Origin: a virus | DNA length: 64,000 nt | IMG/VR virus record: IMGVR_UViG_3300044825_002278 | Span: 1 to 64,000 of that record | Reading direction: 5' to 3' (one strand) | In this document: one piece after another, positions 48,476 through 56,677 of the stretch | How positions within the stretch are numbered: position 1 is the stretch's first letter | Layout of the letters: every line of letters begins with the position of its first letter | Translations under genes and position numbers: made by a program | Notes under the pieces: model-generated | Database searches by the model: none | What the model saw: the letters and a program-made list of their open reading frames with translations, nothing else | Told to the model about the DNA's origin: nothing

Positions 48476-49416
48476 ATTTTTGGTCTTTGAGAAAAGAAGG
48501 AAAAATTGGAGATAATCTTTTTTGTAACTTGTATAAATGTTGCAAGCAGATGAACATCCAAGAATTAAAAAACGGAACTAGAAAAACTACATTTGAAGCA
48601 ATCCAAAATTGTGTTGGATATGACCCAAATTTTTCAACATTAATAACTCACGCAGATGATTGGGGTATTAAAAAACATAGATCTAAAATAACAAAATCAA
48701 ATTCAATTTATAGTTACACTATTGAAGGAGCGCCACATAATGGATGTTATTTGAATCTAGAGATAGATTCTGTTTTGCCAAAAGCAAAAAGATGGTTTAT
48801 GTCAAATTTGGGACAAGATATAGCAAAAAATGTATATCCAATACCAATCAATATTTGGCAAAAAGATTGGAATGGATTAGATATAAATCATCTTCGACAA
48901 ACCGACAAAAAACATCTTTGTTATGCAAATTTCACAATGACCTCTCCCTATAGAATAACTGTGGCTGAATGGGCTTGGGGAGAAAAATACATTGATTGTT
49001 ACTTTCCTAAAAGATATGAACATCAAGATGTTGAACTAAGTATGCCGATATTAAAGCATGAGCGATTATCTATGGACAAGTTTACCGAAACTTTAGCCTC
49101 GTATCATTTCTGTATTGCTCCAACTGGAAATGGTTTAGACTGTTTCAGAACTTGGGAGTGTATTCTATGCAACACAGTGCCGATAGTCCAAGACAATTGG
49201 ATGAATAAAGTTTTCTCAAAAATATGGCCGATGATTTTGGTTCATAGATATGAATTTACAAACGTGTATGAAGAAATAAACAAATTTCATGAGCAATACG
49301 GTCAAATAAACTATGATTATTCTTTGCTATTAGAAGAAAACTTTGAAGCTTTACTAGATAGGATAGAATATGAAAGTAATAGGCTTAGACGGGAACTCGT
49401 ACAAATGGAATCCTAA
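48472..49416 (+). CDS. exostosin-like (GT47-type) glycosyltransferase
   Basis: The 314-residue protein carries SYHFCIAPTGNGLDCFRTWE and CNTVPIVQDNW (about residues 222-250), the donor-binding part of exostosin/GT47-like enzymes. It is inserted in a recombination operon, overlapping recA and the following nuclease gene (47 bases). It may add sugars to phage DNA or proteins; neither is shown. Confidence 0.78.
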   Translation: MNFWSLRKEGKIGDNLFCNLYKCCKQMNIQELKNGTRKTTFEAIQNCVGYDPNFSTLITHADDWGIKKHRSKITKSNSIYSYTIEGAPHNGCYLNLEIDSVLPKAKRWFMSNLGQDIAKNVYPIPINIWQKDWNGLDINHLRQTDKKHLCYANFTMTSPYRITVAEWAWGEKYIDCYFPKRYEHQDVELSMPILKHERLSMDKFTETLASYHFCIAPTGNGLDCFRTWECILCNTVPIVQDNWMNKVFSKIWPMILVHRYEFTNVYEEINKFHEQYGQINYDYSLLLEENFEALLDRIEYESNRLRRELVQMES

Positions 49417-49774
49417 ATCGGGTTCTGAATCAGCGAAAAGATCAAAACTTCATGAAAAGGCAAAAGTTATACTTGACATATGCTTTCCTTATGATAGAAT
49501 CTTACAAGAAGTTTCGTTACCCGGAACCAAAACGCTTGGAAGAAAAGGAACTCTTAGAGCTGATTTTTTTATACCAAACAGAAATTTGATTGTTGAAATT
49601 CATGGCCAACAGCATTTTAAATTCAACAAGTTTCATTTTAAAGATAAATTATCTTTTTTTCGCGCTCAAGCAAGAGACAGAGATAAACGAGAATGGTGTC
49701 GAGTAAATGAAATTAACATCATAGAATTTAATTATAACGAGAGTGAAGATGACTGGAGAAGAAAAATTAGCTGA
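49370..49774 (+). CDS. PD-(D/E)XK-type endonuclease (DUF559/Vsr-like)
   Basis: The 134-residue protein has a nuclease core: TLRADFFIPNRNLIVEIHGQ with the Asp and the Glu-x-His pair, then KFNKFHFKDKLSFFRAQ, RDRDKREWCRVN. The pattern matches very-short-patch/DUF559-like endonucleases seen in phages. It may process DNA during recombination or degrade host DNA. It starts inside the glycosyltransferase gene. Confidence 0.78.
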   Translation: MKVIGLDGNSYKWNPKSGSESAKRSKLHEKAKVILDICFPYDRILQEVSLPGTKTLGRKGTLRADFFIPNRNLIVEIHGQQHFKFNKFHFKDKLSFFRAQARDRDKREWCRVNEINIIEFNYNESEDDWRRKIS

Positions 49775-50228
49775 ATTCTTACAGGCTATAGAAGATTGGA
49801 AAACTTCTAAGCACTTAAAAGAAACAAAACCACCAAGAGATGAGTCGCAATTAAATGCCATACTAAATGGTAGCTCTGAATGGTTAAAGATGCTAAATGA
49901 TAAAGAATGTACAATGTATGCTTATGAACTTTATGTTTATGCTGAATATATCGAAACAGTCAAAGCTAAAGAAAAAAATGTTTTAGAATGGGCAGATGCC
50001 TCTATTTGGTTTATAATAGGTGGAGTAATCAATCAGTACGGTAGTCAATACTCTAAGTGGCAAGAAAAGTATTATGCTGCTGTTAAAGAAAATCCGCTGG
50101 CTTCTGAAATACTAAAGATAAAAAATCATGCCGAAGCAAGAGTTAGAACCCTAGAAGGCAAGCATGAAAGGTTGATGAAAATGGCAGAAATACTAAATAA
50201 TTTAGCTAGGAGAAAACAGCATGGATAA
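49749..50228 (+). CDS. hypothetical 159-residue protein
   Basis: ATG after ACGAGAGTGAAG; a GTG at 49743 adds two residues. Mostly helical with a YAYELYVYAEYIETVKAKEK stretch. Its position next to the recombinase recalls UvsY-type loaders, but the sequence does not support that. Unrecognised. Confidence 0.65.
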   Translation: MTGEEKLAEFLQAIEDWKTSKHLKETKPPRDESQLNAILNGSSEWLKMLNDKECTMYAYELYVYAEYIETVKAKEKNVLEWADASIWFIIGGVINQYGSQYSKWQEKYYAAVKENPLASEILKIKNHAEARVRTLEGKHERLMKMAEILNNLARRKQHG

Positions 50229-50628
50229 TGAAATTGTAAATAAATTGTTGGAATCTTTGTCTCCAGAACAACAAGCTGAACTTGTGCAGCAGTTACTGCA
50301 AAAACAAGCAGCTCCTAAAAATGAAACACAAGCCTACAAAAGAAATCCTCCGAGCAGAGATAAAGATGAAAATCTTTTTGTTATGAAGCAAGAGACAAAC
50401 AAAGTGCGAAAAACGCCAGTAACAGAAGGTAAACGGTTCAACAAATTTGTGGACAGCGGAGAGCATCGTGATGAAGTAAATCAAACACCGGTAGTAAAAC
50501 CGACTGAAAGACGCAGACCTAGTTTTCAATTGGTTGAACAAACCTGTATGCGATGCAGTAAAAAAGTTCAAGTTCACCCTCAACACTCTCGCGAATTTTA
50601 TGTGTGTGATTCATGTCTAAGAAGATAG
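50221..50628 (+). CDS. zinc-ribbon-tailed protein
   Basis: A helical start (VNKLLESLSPEQQAELVQQL), a disordered Lys/Arg/Pro middle and a C-terminal CMRCSKKVQVHP...CDSC zinc ribbon. Possible DNA-binding accessory protein between the recombination and helicase genes. Overlaps dnaB by 16 bases. Confidence 0.68.
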   Translation: MDNEIVNKLLESLSPEQQAELVQQLLQKQAAPKNETQAYKRNPPSRDKDENLFVMKQETNKVRKTPVTEGKRFNKFVDSGEHRDEVNQTPVVKPTERRRPSFQLVEQTCMRCSKKVQVHPQHSREFYVCDSCLRR

Positions 50629-52085
50629 AAAATAAGTTAGAAGATTTAGCTTCAGAACGCGCGGTTTTGGCTGCGCTGTGCCAGTATGGTCTAGACGCAT
50701 ATTTAGATGTAGACTTTATTGATTCTAGGTCTTTTACAGACCCAATCAATCAGTTAATATTTGACTGTATTTATAAATCAATATCTGAAAATACTCAGGT
50801 AGAGCTTTCGTCTATTCTTTCTGCCGCAAACAACTTGGGTGTAGCAGAACAGATAAATAACAAAGACGAAATAGCTTTTATTAGATCATTATTTAACTTT
50901 CCAATACACAAATCAAATGTTGGTGTTTACGCCGCAAAAATAGCAAAACTTAAGCTCGCTAGAGATTTGTTGCAAACACTTCGTGCCTGCGAGAAAGAAC
51001 TTGGAAATGTTACAGGCGAAGAAGATATCATTGATATTATATCAAAGATAGAAGAGCCTCTACTTGATGCAACTGGCGATATATACCAATCATCAAGCAA
51101 AAAAACTCAAACGCTTGGAGAAGGTCTAGATGAGTATTTGGAATATGTTTCCAACAATGTTTCTGATTTTGTTGGTATACCAAGTGGATTTCCTGCTTAT
51201 GATGCTGCTATAGGCGGAGGATTGCGTAGGAAGTGCGTTGATCTTGTTGCAGCTAGACCAAAGGTTGGTAAATCAATGTTTGGCGATGCTGTAGCTTTGC
51301 ATGTAGCGAGCAAATTAAATATTCCGGTTTTGATGCTTGATACTGAAATGTCAAAAGAAGATCACTACAATAGAATTTTAGCCAACTTGTCTGGTGTTGA
51401 AATTAATAAGATTTCCACTGGCAAGTTTAGCGAGAATGAAATTGAAAAAGAAAAGGTTTTTACTGCCGCTAAAAAGCTAAAAGAAATTCCATATCACTAT
51501 ATTAGTATTGCTGGAGAATCTTTTGAAAATATTTTGAGTCAGACTAGAAAATGGGTTTATCAACATGTAGGCTTTGACGAGAATGGTAAAACCAAAGACT
51601 GTCTCATAGTATATGACTATCTTAAACTAATGGGATCGGAAGGTATTAGCGCGGCTATGCAAGAATACCAAGTTCTTGGTTTTCAAATAACTAAACTTCA
51701 CAATTTTGTTGTTAAATATGATGTTCCGTGTTTAGCTTTTGTGCAGTTAAATAGAGATGGTATTACTAAAGAAAGCACCGATGCAGTTTCTGGTTCGGAT
51801 CGTTTGATTTGGCTTTGTACAAGTTTTTCAATATTCAAACTAAAATCAGACGAAGAAAAGGCCACTGACGGAACAAACAATGGAGATAGAAAATTAGTGC
51901 CGGTTGTTTCTCGTCATGGAGAAGGTTTGGATGATGGCGACTATATTAGCATGAAAATGCATGGCCGTTACGGAAGAATTGAGCAGGGTTTAACAAGAAA
52001 TGAAATTCATGAAAACAACAAAGTTAGACAAGAAGGTTTTGAAACCGACAACATTGACGAAGGAGAAGATTTCGTCGTTATGTGA
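50613..52085 (+). CDS. DnaB-like replicative helicase
   Basis: The 490-residue protein has an N-terminal DnaB domain (ERAVLAALCQYG ... FIRSLFNFP) and a RecA-like motor: DLVAARPKVGKSMFGDAVAL (Walker A), VLMLDTEMSKEDHYNRIL, CLIVYDYLKLMG (Walker B) and AFVQLNRDG. It unwinds DNA ahead of the fork as a hexamer and pairs with the primase just downstream, which overlaps it by 86 bases in another frame. The start lies inside the zinc-ribbon gene. Confidence 0.93.
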   Translation: MSKKIENKLEDLASERAVLAALCQYGLDAYLDVDFIDSRSFTDPINQLIFDCIYKSISENTQVELSSILSAANNLGVAEQINNKDEIAFIRSLFNFPIHKSNVGVYAAKIAKLKLARDLLQTLRACEKELGNVTGEEDIIDIISKIEEPLLDATGDIYQSSSKKTQTLGEGLDEYLEYVSNNVSDFVGIPSGFPAYDAAIGGGLRRKCVDLVAARPKVGKSMFGDAVALHVASKLNIPVLMLDTEMSKEDHYNRILANLSGVEINKISTGKFSENEIEKEKVFTAAKKLKEIPYHYISIAGESFENILSQTRKWVYQHVGFDENGKTKDCLIVYDYLKLMGSEGISAAMQEYQVLGFQITKLHNFVVKYDVPCLAFVQLNRDGITKESTDAVSGSDRLIWLCTSFSIFKLKSDEEKATDGTNNGDRKLVPVVSRHGEGLDDGDYISMKMHGRYGRIEQGLTRNEIHENNKVRQEGFETDNIDEGEDFVVM

Positions 52086-53082
52086 TGAAGTTTTTCTTAA
52101 AATTCATTCGTTGCTAGAGCGATTAGAAATTGACTATGTTGAATATCCAAATAGACTAGCGTTTCCTTGTCCGGTTCACGGTGGAGATAACCCAGAGGCT
52201 TGTTGTATTTTTACCGATGGGCTTACCAATCAAGGTAATTGGGCCTGTTGGACGCATTCTTGCCACGATGAATACGTCAACAATCTTTTCGGGTTTGTTC
52301 GTGGGTGTTTATCTTATAAAAGCGGTAAACCGGTATCAATGCACGAAACCTCAAAATTTCTTTGCGAGTTTATAGCAAAAGATTTAGATGATCTAGAAGT
52401 TAAACAAACCAGAGAAAGTAAAACTTTAGATATCTTTAATAGGAAGATTAGCAGAGTAAATACCAATGTTTCTAGAGAAGAGATAAGAAGCAGAATAAAA
52501 ATACCATCTGAATATTATATTCGTAGAGGCTATTCTGCTGATATTTTAAATCTATTTGATGTTGGAGAATGTCTTGCTGACAATCAACCCATGAGCGGCA
52601 GGGTTGTAGTCCCAATATATGACGAGAGCTATAATTATGTTGGTTGTGTAGGAAGGGCAATAAAAGAACATATTAATCCAAAATGGTTGCACAGTAAGAA
52701 CTTTACAAAAAATGTTTTATATGGAATGAATTTAGCAAAAGACAATATACTGTCCAAAAGAACTGTCGCGATTGTAGAGGGTCAGGGTGATGTTTGGCGA
52801 GCTTTCGAGGCTGGTTTGAATATAACAGTTGGTATATTTGGATGTAGTCTAAATGATGATCAATTGATATTATTAGAGCAAAGCGGAGCGTTAAATGCTA
52901 TAATACTTACAGACCAAGATGAAGCTGGAAACAAAGCCGCAGAACAAATTATGAATAAATGCGGCAGAAGATTTAATTATATCAGACCCAAATGGTCAAC
53001 TAAAGACATTGGAGATTTAACAGTCGAACAAATCAAAACAGAAATATTTCCCCAGTTGAAAGGACTTGTTGATGAAAACTAG
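52000..53082 (+). CDS. DnaG-like primase
   Basis: The 360-residue protein has an N-terminal zinc finger (FPCPVHGGDNPEACCIF, then WACWTHSCH), a middle region, and a TOPRIM core: VAIVEGQGDVWRA with the Glu and ILTDQDEAGNKAAE with the Asp pair. It lacks a long helicase-binding C-terminal domain. It synthesises RNA primers with the helicase. The ATG at 52000 overlaps dnaB unusually far; the next ATG at 52009 is possible. Confidence 0.9.
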   Translation: MKFMKTTKLDKKVLKPTTLTKEKISSLCDEVFLKIHSLLERLEIDYVEYPNRLAFPCPVHGGDNPEACCIFTDGLTNQGNWACWTHSCHDEYVNNLFGFVRGCLSYKSGKPVSMHETSKFLCEFIAKDLDDLEVKQTRESKTLDIFNRKISRVNTNVSREEIRSRIKIPSEYYIRRGYSADILNLFDVGECLADNQPMSGRVVVPIYDESYNYVGCVGRAIKEHINPKWLHSKNFTKNVLYGMNLAKDNILSKRTVAIVEGQGDVWRAFEAGLNITVGIFGCSLNDDQLILLEQSGALNAIILTDQDEAGNKAAEQIMNKCGRRFNYIRPKWSTKDIGDLTVEQIKTEIFPQLKGLVDEN

Positions 53083-53989
53083 AATTTTAGCTTTTGCTGG
53101 CTGCAAACAAGCTGGTAAATCTACTTGCTCAAACTTTTTGCATGGATATCAACTTCGCGCACAGGAAGTTATTCAAGATTTCGCCATTACTGAGCATGGA
53201 AAGCTTGTAGTAAAAACAGAAATTAGCGAAGATGGTAAAACTGAAATTGGCGAGACGTTTCTAGACACATCAAGAAAAGATCCTGATTTCGTAGAGTGGG
53301 CAATGTATAATATGTGGCCATTTGTAAAAAAGTATTCGTTTGCGGATACTTTAAAAGAAATTGGCATGACTCTTTTTGGTTTGACTTATGAGCAAGTTTA
53401 TGGTTCTGAAGCATATAAAAACCAACTCGTAGAACATCTACGGTGGGAAAATATGCCGGGTGTTATCACCCATAAAATGGTATCTTCTTTTATGGTTGGT
53501 ATAAATCCACCAATTAAAACTGCAAATGACTATATTGAATATGATAAAGATTTTACTGATGTATTTAAATTTATTATACATAAACCCGGACCAATGACTG
53601 TGCGCGAATTTCTACAGTATTTTGGAACCGAAGTATGTCGTAAAATATATGAACCAATATGGGTAAATAGAACCATCAAAGATATACAGCAAGAAGAACC
53701 TTTACTTGCGGTTATTGATGATTGTAGATTTGAAAATGAAATCAGGGCAGTTCAAGAAGCTGGCGGAAAAGTAATTGGACTAACTAGAAACGCCTCAAAA
53801 GATAAACATGACAGCGAACGAGTAATTGAAGATCATTCTGATATGATGGATGCAATTATTGATAATCAGAACATGGAAATTTTTGATGTTTGTAAATCAA
53901 TCATAACACAGCTAGATGAATGGGGATGGCTTGGAGCGCAAACGGTCACAAATAATGTAAAAGGACTTCACACCATAAAGGGTAAATAA
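53072..53989 (+). CDS. deoxynucleoside monophosphate kinase (T4 gp1-like)
   Basis: The 305-residue protein has a P-loop GCKQAGKSTCSNF (about 10-22), a long helical insert, VREFLQYFGTEVCRK and AVIDDCRFENEIRAVQ, the pattern of phage dNMP kinases. It phosphorylates dNMPs for replication. The 305 residues exceed T4 gp1 (about 240), from inserts near residues 30-75 and 120-170. ATG at 53072 is preferred over TTG at 53066. Confidence 0.85.
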   Translation: MKTRILAFAGCKQAGKSTCSNFLHGYQLRAQEVIQDFAITEHGKLVVKTEISEDGKTEIGETFLDTSRKDPDFVEWAMYNMWPFVKKYSFADTLKEIGMTLFGLTYEQVYGSEAYKNQLVEHLRWENMPGVITHKMVSSFMVGINPPIKTANDYIEYDKDFTDVFKFIIHKPGPMTVREFLQYFGTEVCRKIYEPIWVNRTIKDIQQEEPLLAVIDDCRFENEIRAVQEAGGKVIGLTRNASKDKHDSERVIEDHSDMMDAIIDNQNMEIFDVCKSIITQLDEWGWLGAQTVTNNVKGLHTIKGK

Positions 53990-54037
53990 TGATAGTTACA
54001 TATACTAAATAATCAAAATAAATCCACTTATTGTTTA

Positions 54038-54053
54038 TTTTGTGTATTATACT
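54038..54053 (+). promoter_or_regulatory. extended -10-type promoter before HNH gene
   Basis: TTTGTGTATTATACT lacks a clear -35 box but shares TTGTGTAT(T/A)ATA with sequences before two other endonuclease genes. It lies 33 bases before the start at 54086. Candidate only. Confidence 0.45.
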
Positions 54054-54085
54054 GTGTAACAATTACATTTTTTGCGAGATACAGT

Positions 54086-54910
54086 ATGAAACCAAGTAAA
54101 AAACAATTACAAGATCAATTAAATCAGGGAAAAACACTGAAGCAAATAGCAGAATATTTCGGCAAGAAATCTGCGTCATCTATTAAAAACTGGTTATCTA
54201 ATTATAATCTTATTTCTAATAAGGTTTGTAAGCCTTGGACAGAGGAAGAAGATAGGTTTTTGGTAGAAAATTACCCAAAGTATGGATATGAATATTGTGG
54301 AAAAAAACTTGGTAGATCAAAAGATTCGATATATCAAAGATGTCAAAAAATTGATATTTGTAAAAATAGTAAATGGCAATCTTTAGATAGGGATTGGCTT
54401 ATAAAATGTTATGAGGAAGACAATTTGAGCATTAAAAATATAGCAAGTCAAATAGATGGTATAGAATTCTGGGATGTCTACGCGGCTCTAATACATTATG
54501 GAATAAAAATAAACAAATCTGGCAAATACTATGGAAAAGATCATCATAATTGGTCTGGATATCAAGAAATTTCAAATACTCATTGGTTGTCAATAAAACA
54601 ATCTGCAAAAAAGGGAAGGTCTAGAGAGATAGATTTTGATATAACTATAGAGGAAGCATGGGAATTATTTATAGGGCAAAATCGTCAATGCGCTTTATCT
54701 GGAGTAGAAATTAAATTTTCTCCAACCGGAAGTAATAGGTATCAAAAAACTACAGCATCGTTAGATAGAATAGATTCTTCAAAAGGATATTTTTTAAATA
54801 ATTGCCAATGGGTTCATAAAAATATCAACATGATGAAACAATCTTTATCCGATAAAGAGTTCATAGATTGGTGTTCTAAAGTTTGTAATTACAATCAAGG
54901 TAAAAAATAA
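54086..54910 (+). CDS. HNH homing endonuclease with Myb/SANT-like DNA-binding domain
   Basis: The 274-residue protein begins with two helix-turn-helix-type segments (LKQIAEYFGKKSASSIKNWL and the Myb-like PWTEEEDRFLVENYP...). The C-terminal half holds the HNH core: RQCALSGVEIKF, TASLDRIDSSKGYFLNNC and QWVHKNINMMKQ, typical of phage homing nucleases that carry a DNA-binding arm. It is AT-rich. It sits between the dNMP kinase and nuclease genes, 100 bases after the kinase. Confidence 0.9.
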   Translation: MKPSKKQLQDQLNQGKTLKQIAEYFGKKSASSIKNWLSNYNLISNKVCKPWTEEEDRFLVENYPKYGYEYCGKKLGRSKDSIYQRCQKIDICKNSKWQSLDRDWLIKCYEEDNLSIKNIASQIDGIEFWDVYAALIHYGIKINKSGKYYGKDHHNWSGYQEISNTHWLSIKQSAKKGRSREIDFDITIEEAWELFIGQNRQCALSGVEIKFSPTGSNRYQKTTASLDRIDSSKGYFLNNCQWVHKNINMMKQSLSDKEFIDWCSKVCNYNQGKK

Positions 54911-54912
54911 TT

Positions 54913-55932
54913 ATGTTATGCACCTACGTTCGCTCATCAAGCTATAATAACTATGACTATTGCGAGATGCAGTACTTCATTACTTATGTACTTGGACATA
55001 CGTCAAGTTCTAATAAAAAAGCCCAACTAGGAACAATTGTCCATAAAGTAATGGAGTGTTTAGCGTCTTGCAAAAAACAACTTCAAGATAATCCAAATGA
55101 AAAAAGTTTGTTTGTAAATGATGATGCCTTGGGTAAAATAAATTTTACTCCAAAAACTCTATTTACAAAAGGTTTTGTATTTAAGCTTTTAGATCAAAGT
55201 TATGAATATTATACATCGAATTGCACCCATAATTACATACCGGCAGATAAAAAGTTTTGTCGTGAATTAACTGATAGCGCTTTGAATTATAATGACGGAC
55301 AATTTGACCCTAGAAATAGAAAAATCATAGATGCCGAACCGCGTTTTGATATACCAATAAACAAAGACTGGGCTAAATTTAAATATATGATTGGCGGTCA
55401 AGAAGTTGAGGGTCAATTAGCAATAAAGGGAACAATCGATCTTGTTACCGAAATTGAAGATGGCATTATAGAAGTTATAGATTGGAAAACTGGACAAAGA
55501 AAAAATTGGGCTACCGGAGAAGAAAAAACTTACGAAAAACTAATTGACGATCCTCAGCTTTTATTGTATAATTACGCTATCTCTCAACTTTATCCAAACT
55601 ACGAACAAGCGATAATGTCGATATTCTTTATACGAGATGGCGGTCCATTTAGCTTGTGTTTCGATAAATCAGACCAAGAAAGATTCTTGGAAATGTTAGA
55701 AAAAAGATTTACAGAAATAAAAAATAATACAAAACCAAAACCATGTTCAGCAAATAGAACAAATTTCAAATGTACCAAGCTATGCGACTTTTACAAAAAG
55801 ACTTGGCCGGGAACAAATGTTTCAATGTGTGAACATGTTGAAGAACATTTAAAAACTTTTGGTCATGATGCAACAGTGGAGAAATGTACAAAAGATGGAC
55901 ACAATATCGGATATTACCAAGCGCCGGGATAA
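54913..55932 (+). CDS. RecB/Cas4-type PD-(D/E)XK nuclease
   Basis: The 339-residue protein has an N-terminal helix with Cys (DYCEMQYFI), the nuclease core KGTIDLVTEI, IIEVIDWKTGQRKNW, and DPQLLLYNYA (motif QxxxY), and a C-terminal Cys cluster (CTKLCDFYKKTW...C) that with the early Cys may hold an iron-sulfur cluster as in Cas4/AddB-like enzymes. It would resect DNA ends. No CRISPR array or cas gene is nearby, so it is not a Cas4 of an adaptation module. Confidence 0.87.
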   Translation: MLCTYVRSSSYNNYDYCEMQYFITYVLGHTSSSNKKAQLGTIVHKVMECLASCKKQLQDNPNEKSLFVNDDALGKINFTPKTLFTKGFVFKLLDQSYEYYTSNCTHNYIPADKKFCRELTDSALNYNDGQFDPRNRKIIDAEPRFDIPINKDWAKFKYMIGGQEVEGQLAIKGTIDLVTEIEDGIIEVIDWKTGQRKNWATGEEKTYEKLIDDPQLLLYNYAISQLYPNYEQAIMSIFFIRDGGPFSLCFDKSDQERFLEMLEKRFTEIKNNTKPKPCSANRTNFKCTKLCDFYKKTWPGTNVSMCEHVEEHLKTFGHDATVEKCTKDGHNIGYYQAPG

Positions 55933-56677
55933 GATAGTTTTATTAATCGAATTTTTTAAATCAGAATTTGAGGAAAGAAATAAAGAGTTCTTAGAAGCTC
56001 TAAGAAGAAATATAGACTGCGAGCATATTCACAAGATTGTTTTATTTTATGAAAATAGTCTTGATGAATATCCAGATATTCCATATAGCCCAAAAGTAGA
56101 AATAGCATATACCAAAAAGAGAATGACTTTTGGTGATTATTTTACTTACTGCAACAATAAGCTTAATAGTAACATTTACATTGTGGCGAACAGTGACATA
56201 TATTTTGATGATTCAATAAAGCATGTTTGTTCGATGGGCGAAAATGACTTTTTATGCATCACTAGGTGGAATAATGGTATTTTACAAGGACATGCCGCTT
56301 ATTCTCAGGACGTATGGGTTTTTAGAAAAAAAATACCAGATAACATGATGCGTTATTGCGATTTTCAGCTTGGTAAACAACAATGTGACAACAGAGTTGC
56401 TTTTCTAGCGATGAGAAGCGGGTTTAACATAATTAATCCATGCTATTTAGTTAAATGTCATCATTTACACAAAGATCCAAATAAAATAACTTACAAGAAA
56501 GATGATTTTCATAAAGACCTTGCGAGATTGTCGTCTATAGAGCCAACCGATAGAATTGAATATGAACCAAACAATGTTTGTGGTTTTATTGGTAACTTTT
56601 TTGGAAATAAATATATTGAATTTTTTAGGAATGAATTGAATGAGTTGGAATCCAATAAATTGCAAAACACACTTTAG
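55895..56677 (+). CDS. glycosyltransferase-like protein (GT2/GT-A type)
   Basis: The 260-residue protein has IYIVANSDIYFDDSI (a DxD-type metal motif) and AYSQDVWVFRKKI in the pattern of phage and bacterial GT-A-fold enzymes, and GFNIINPCYLVKCHHLH near the end. It starts at the ATG at 55895 within the nuclease gene (38-base overlap); a TTG at 55859 would lengthen it. Precedes the polymerase gene with a 38-base overlap. Confidence 0.72.
   Translation: MDTISDITKRRDKIVLLIEFFKSEFEERNKEFLEALRRNIDCEHIHKIVLFYENSLDEYPDIPYSPKVEIAYTKKRMTFGDYFTYCNNKLNSNIYIVANSDIYFDDSIKHVCSMGENDFLCITRWNNGILQGHAAYSQDVWVFRKKIPDNMMRYCDFQLGKQQCDNRVAFLAMRSGFNIINPCYLVKCHHLHKDPNKITYKKDDFHKDLARLSSIEPTDRIEYEPNNVCGFIGNFFGNKYIEFFRNELNELESNKLQNTL

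Noticed and set aside
54913-55932. Cas4 of a CRISPR adaptation module
   Set aside because: No cas1, cas2 or repeat-spacer array is present anywhere in the window; the protein fits a phage recombination nuclease.
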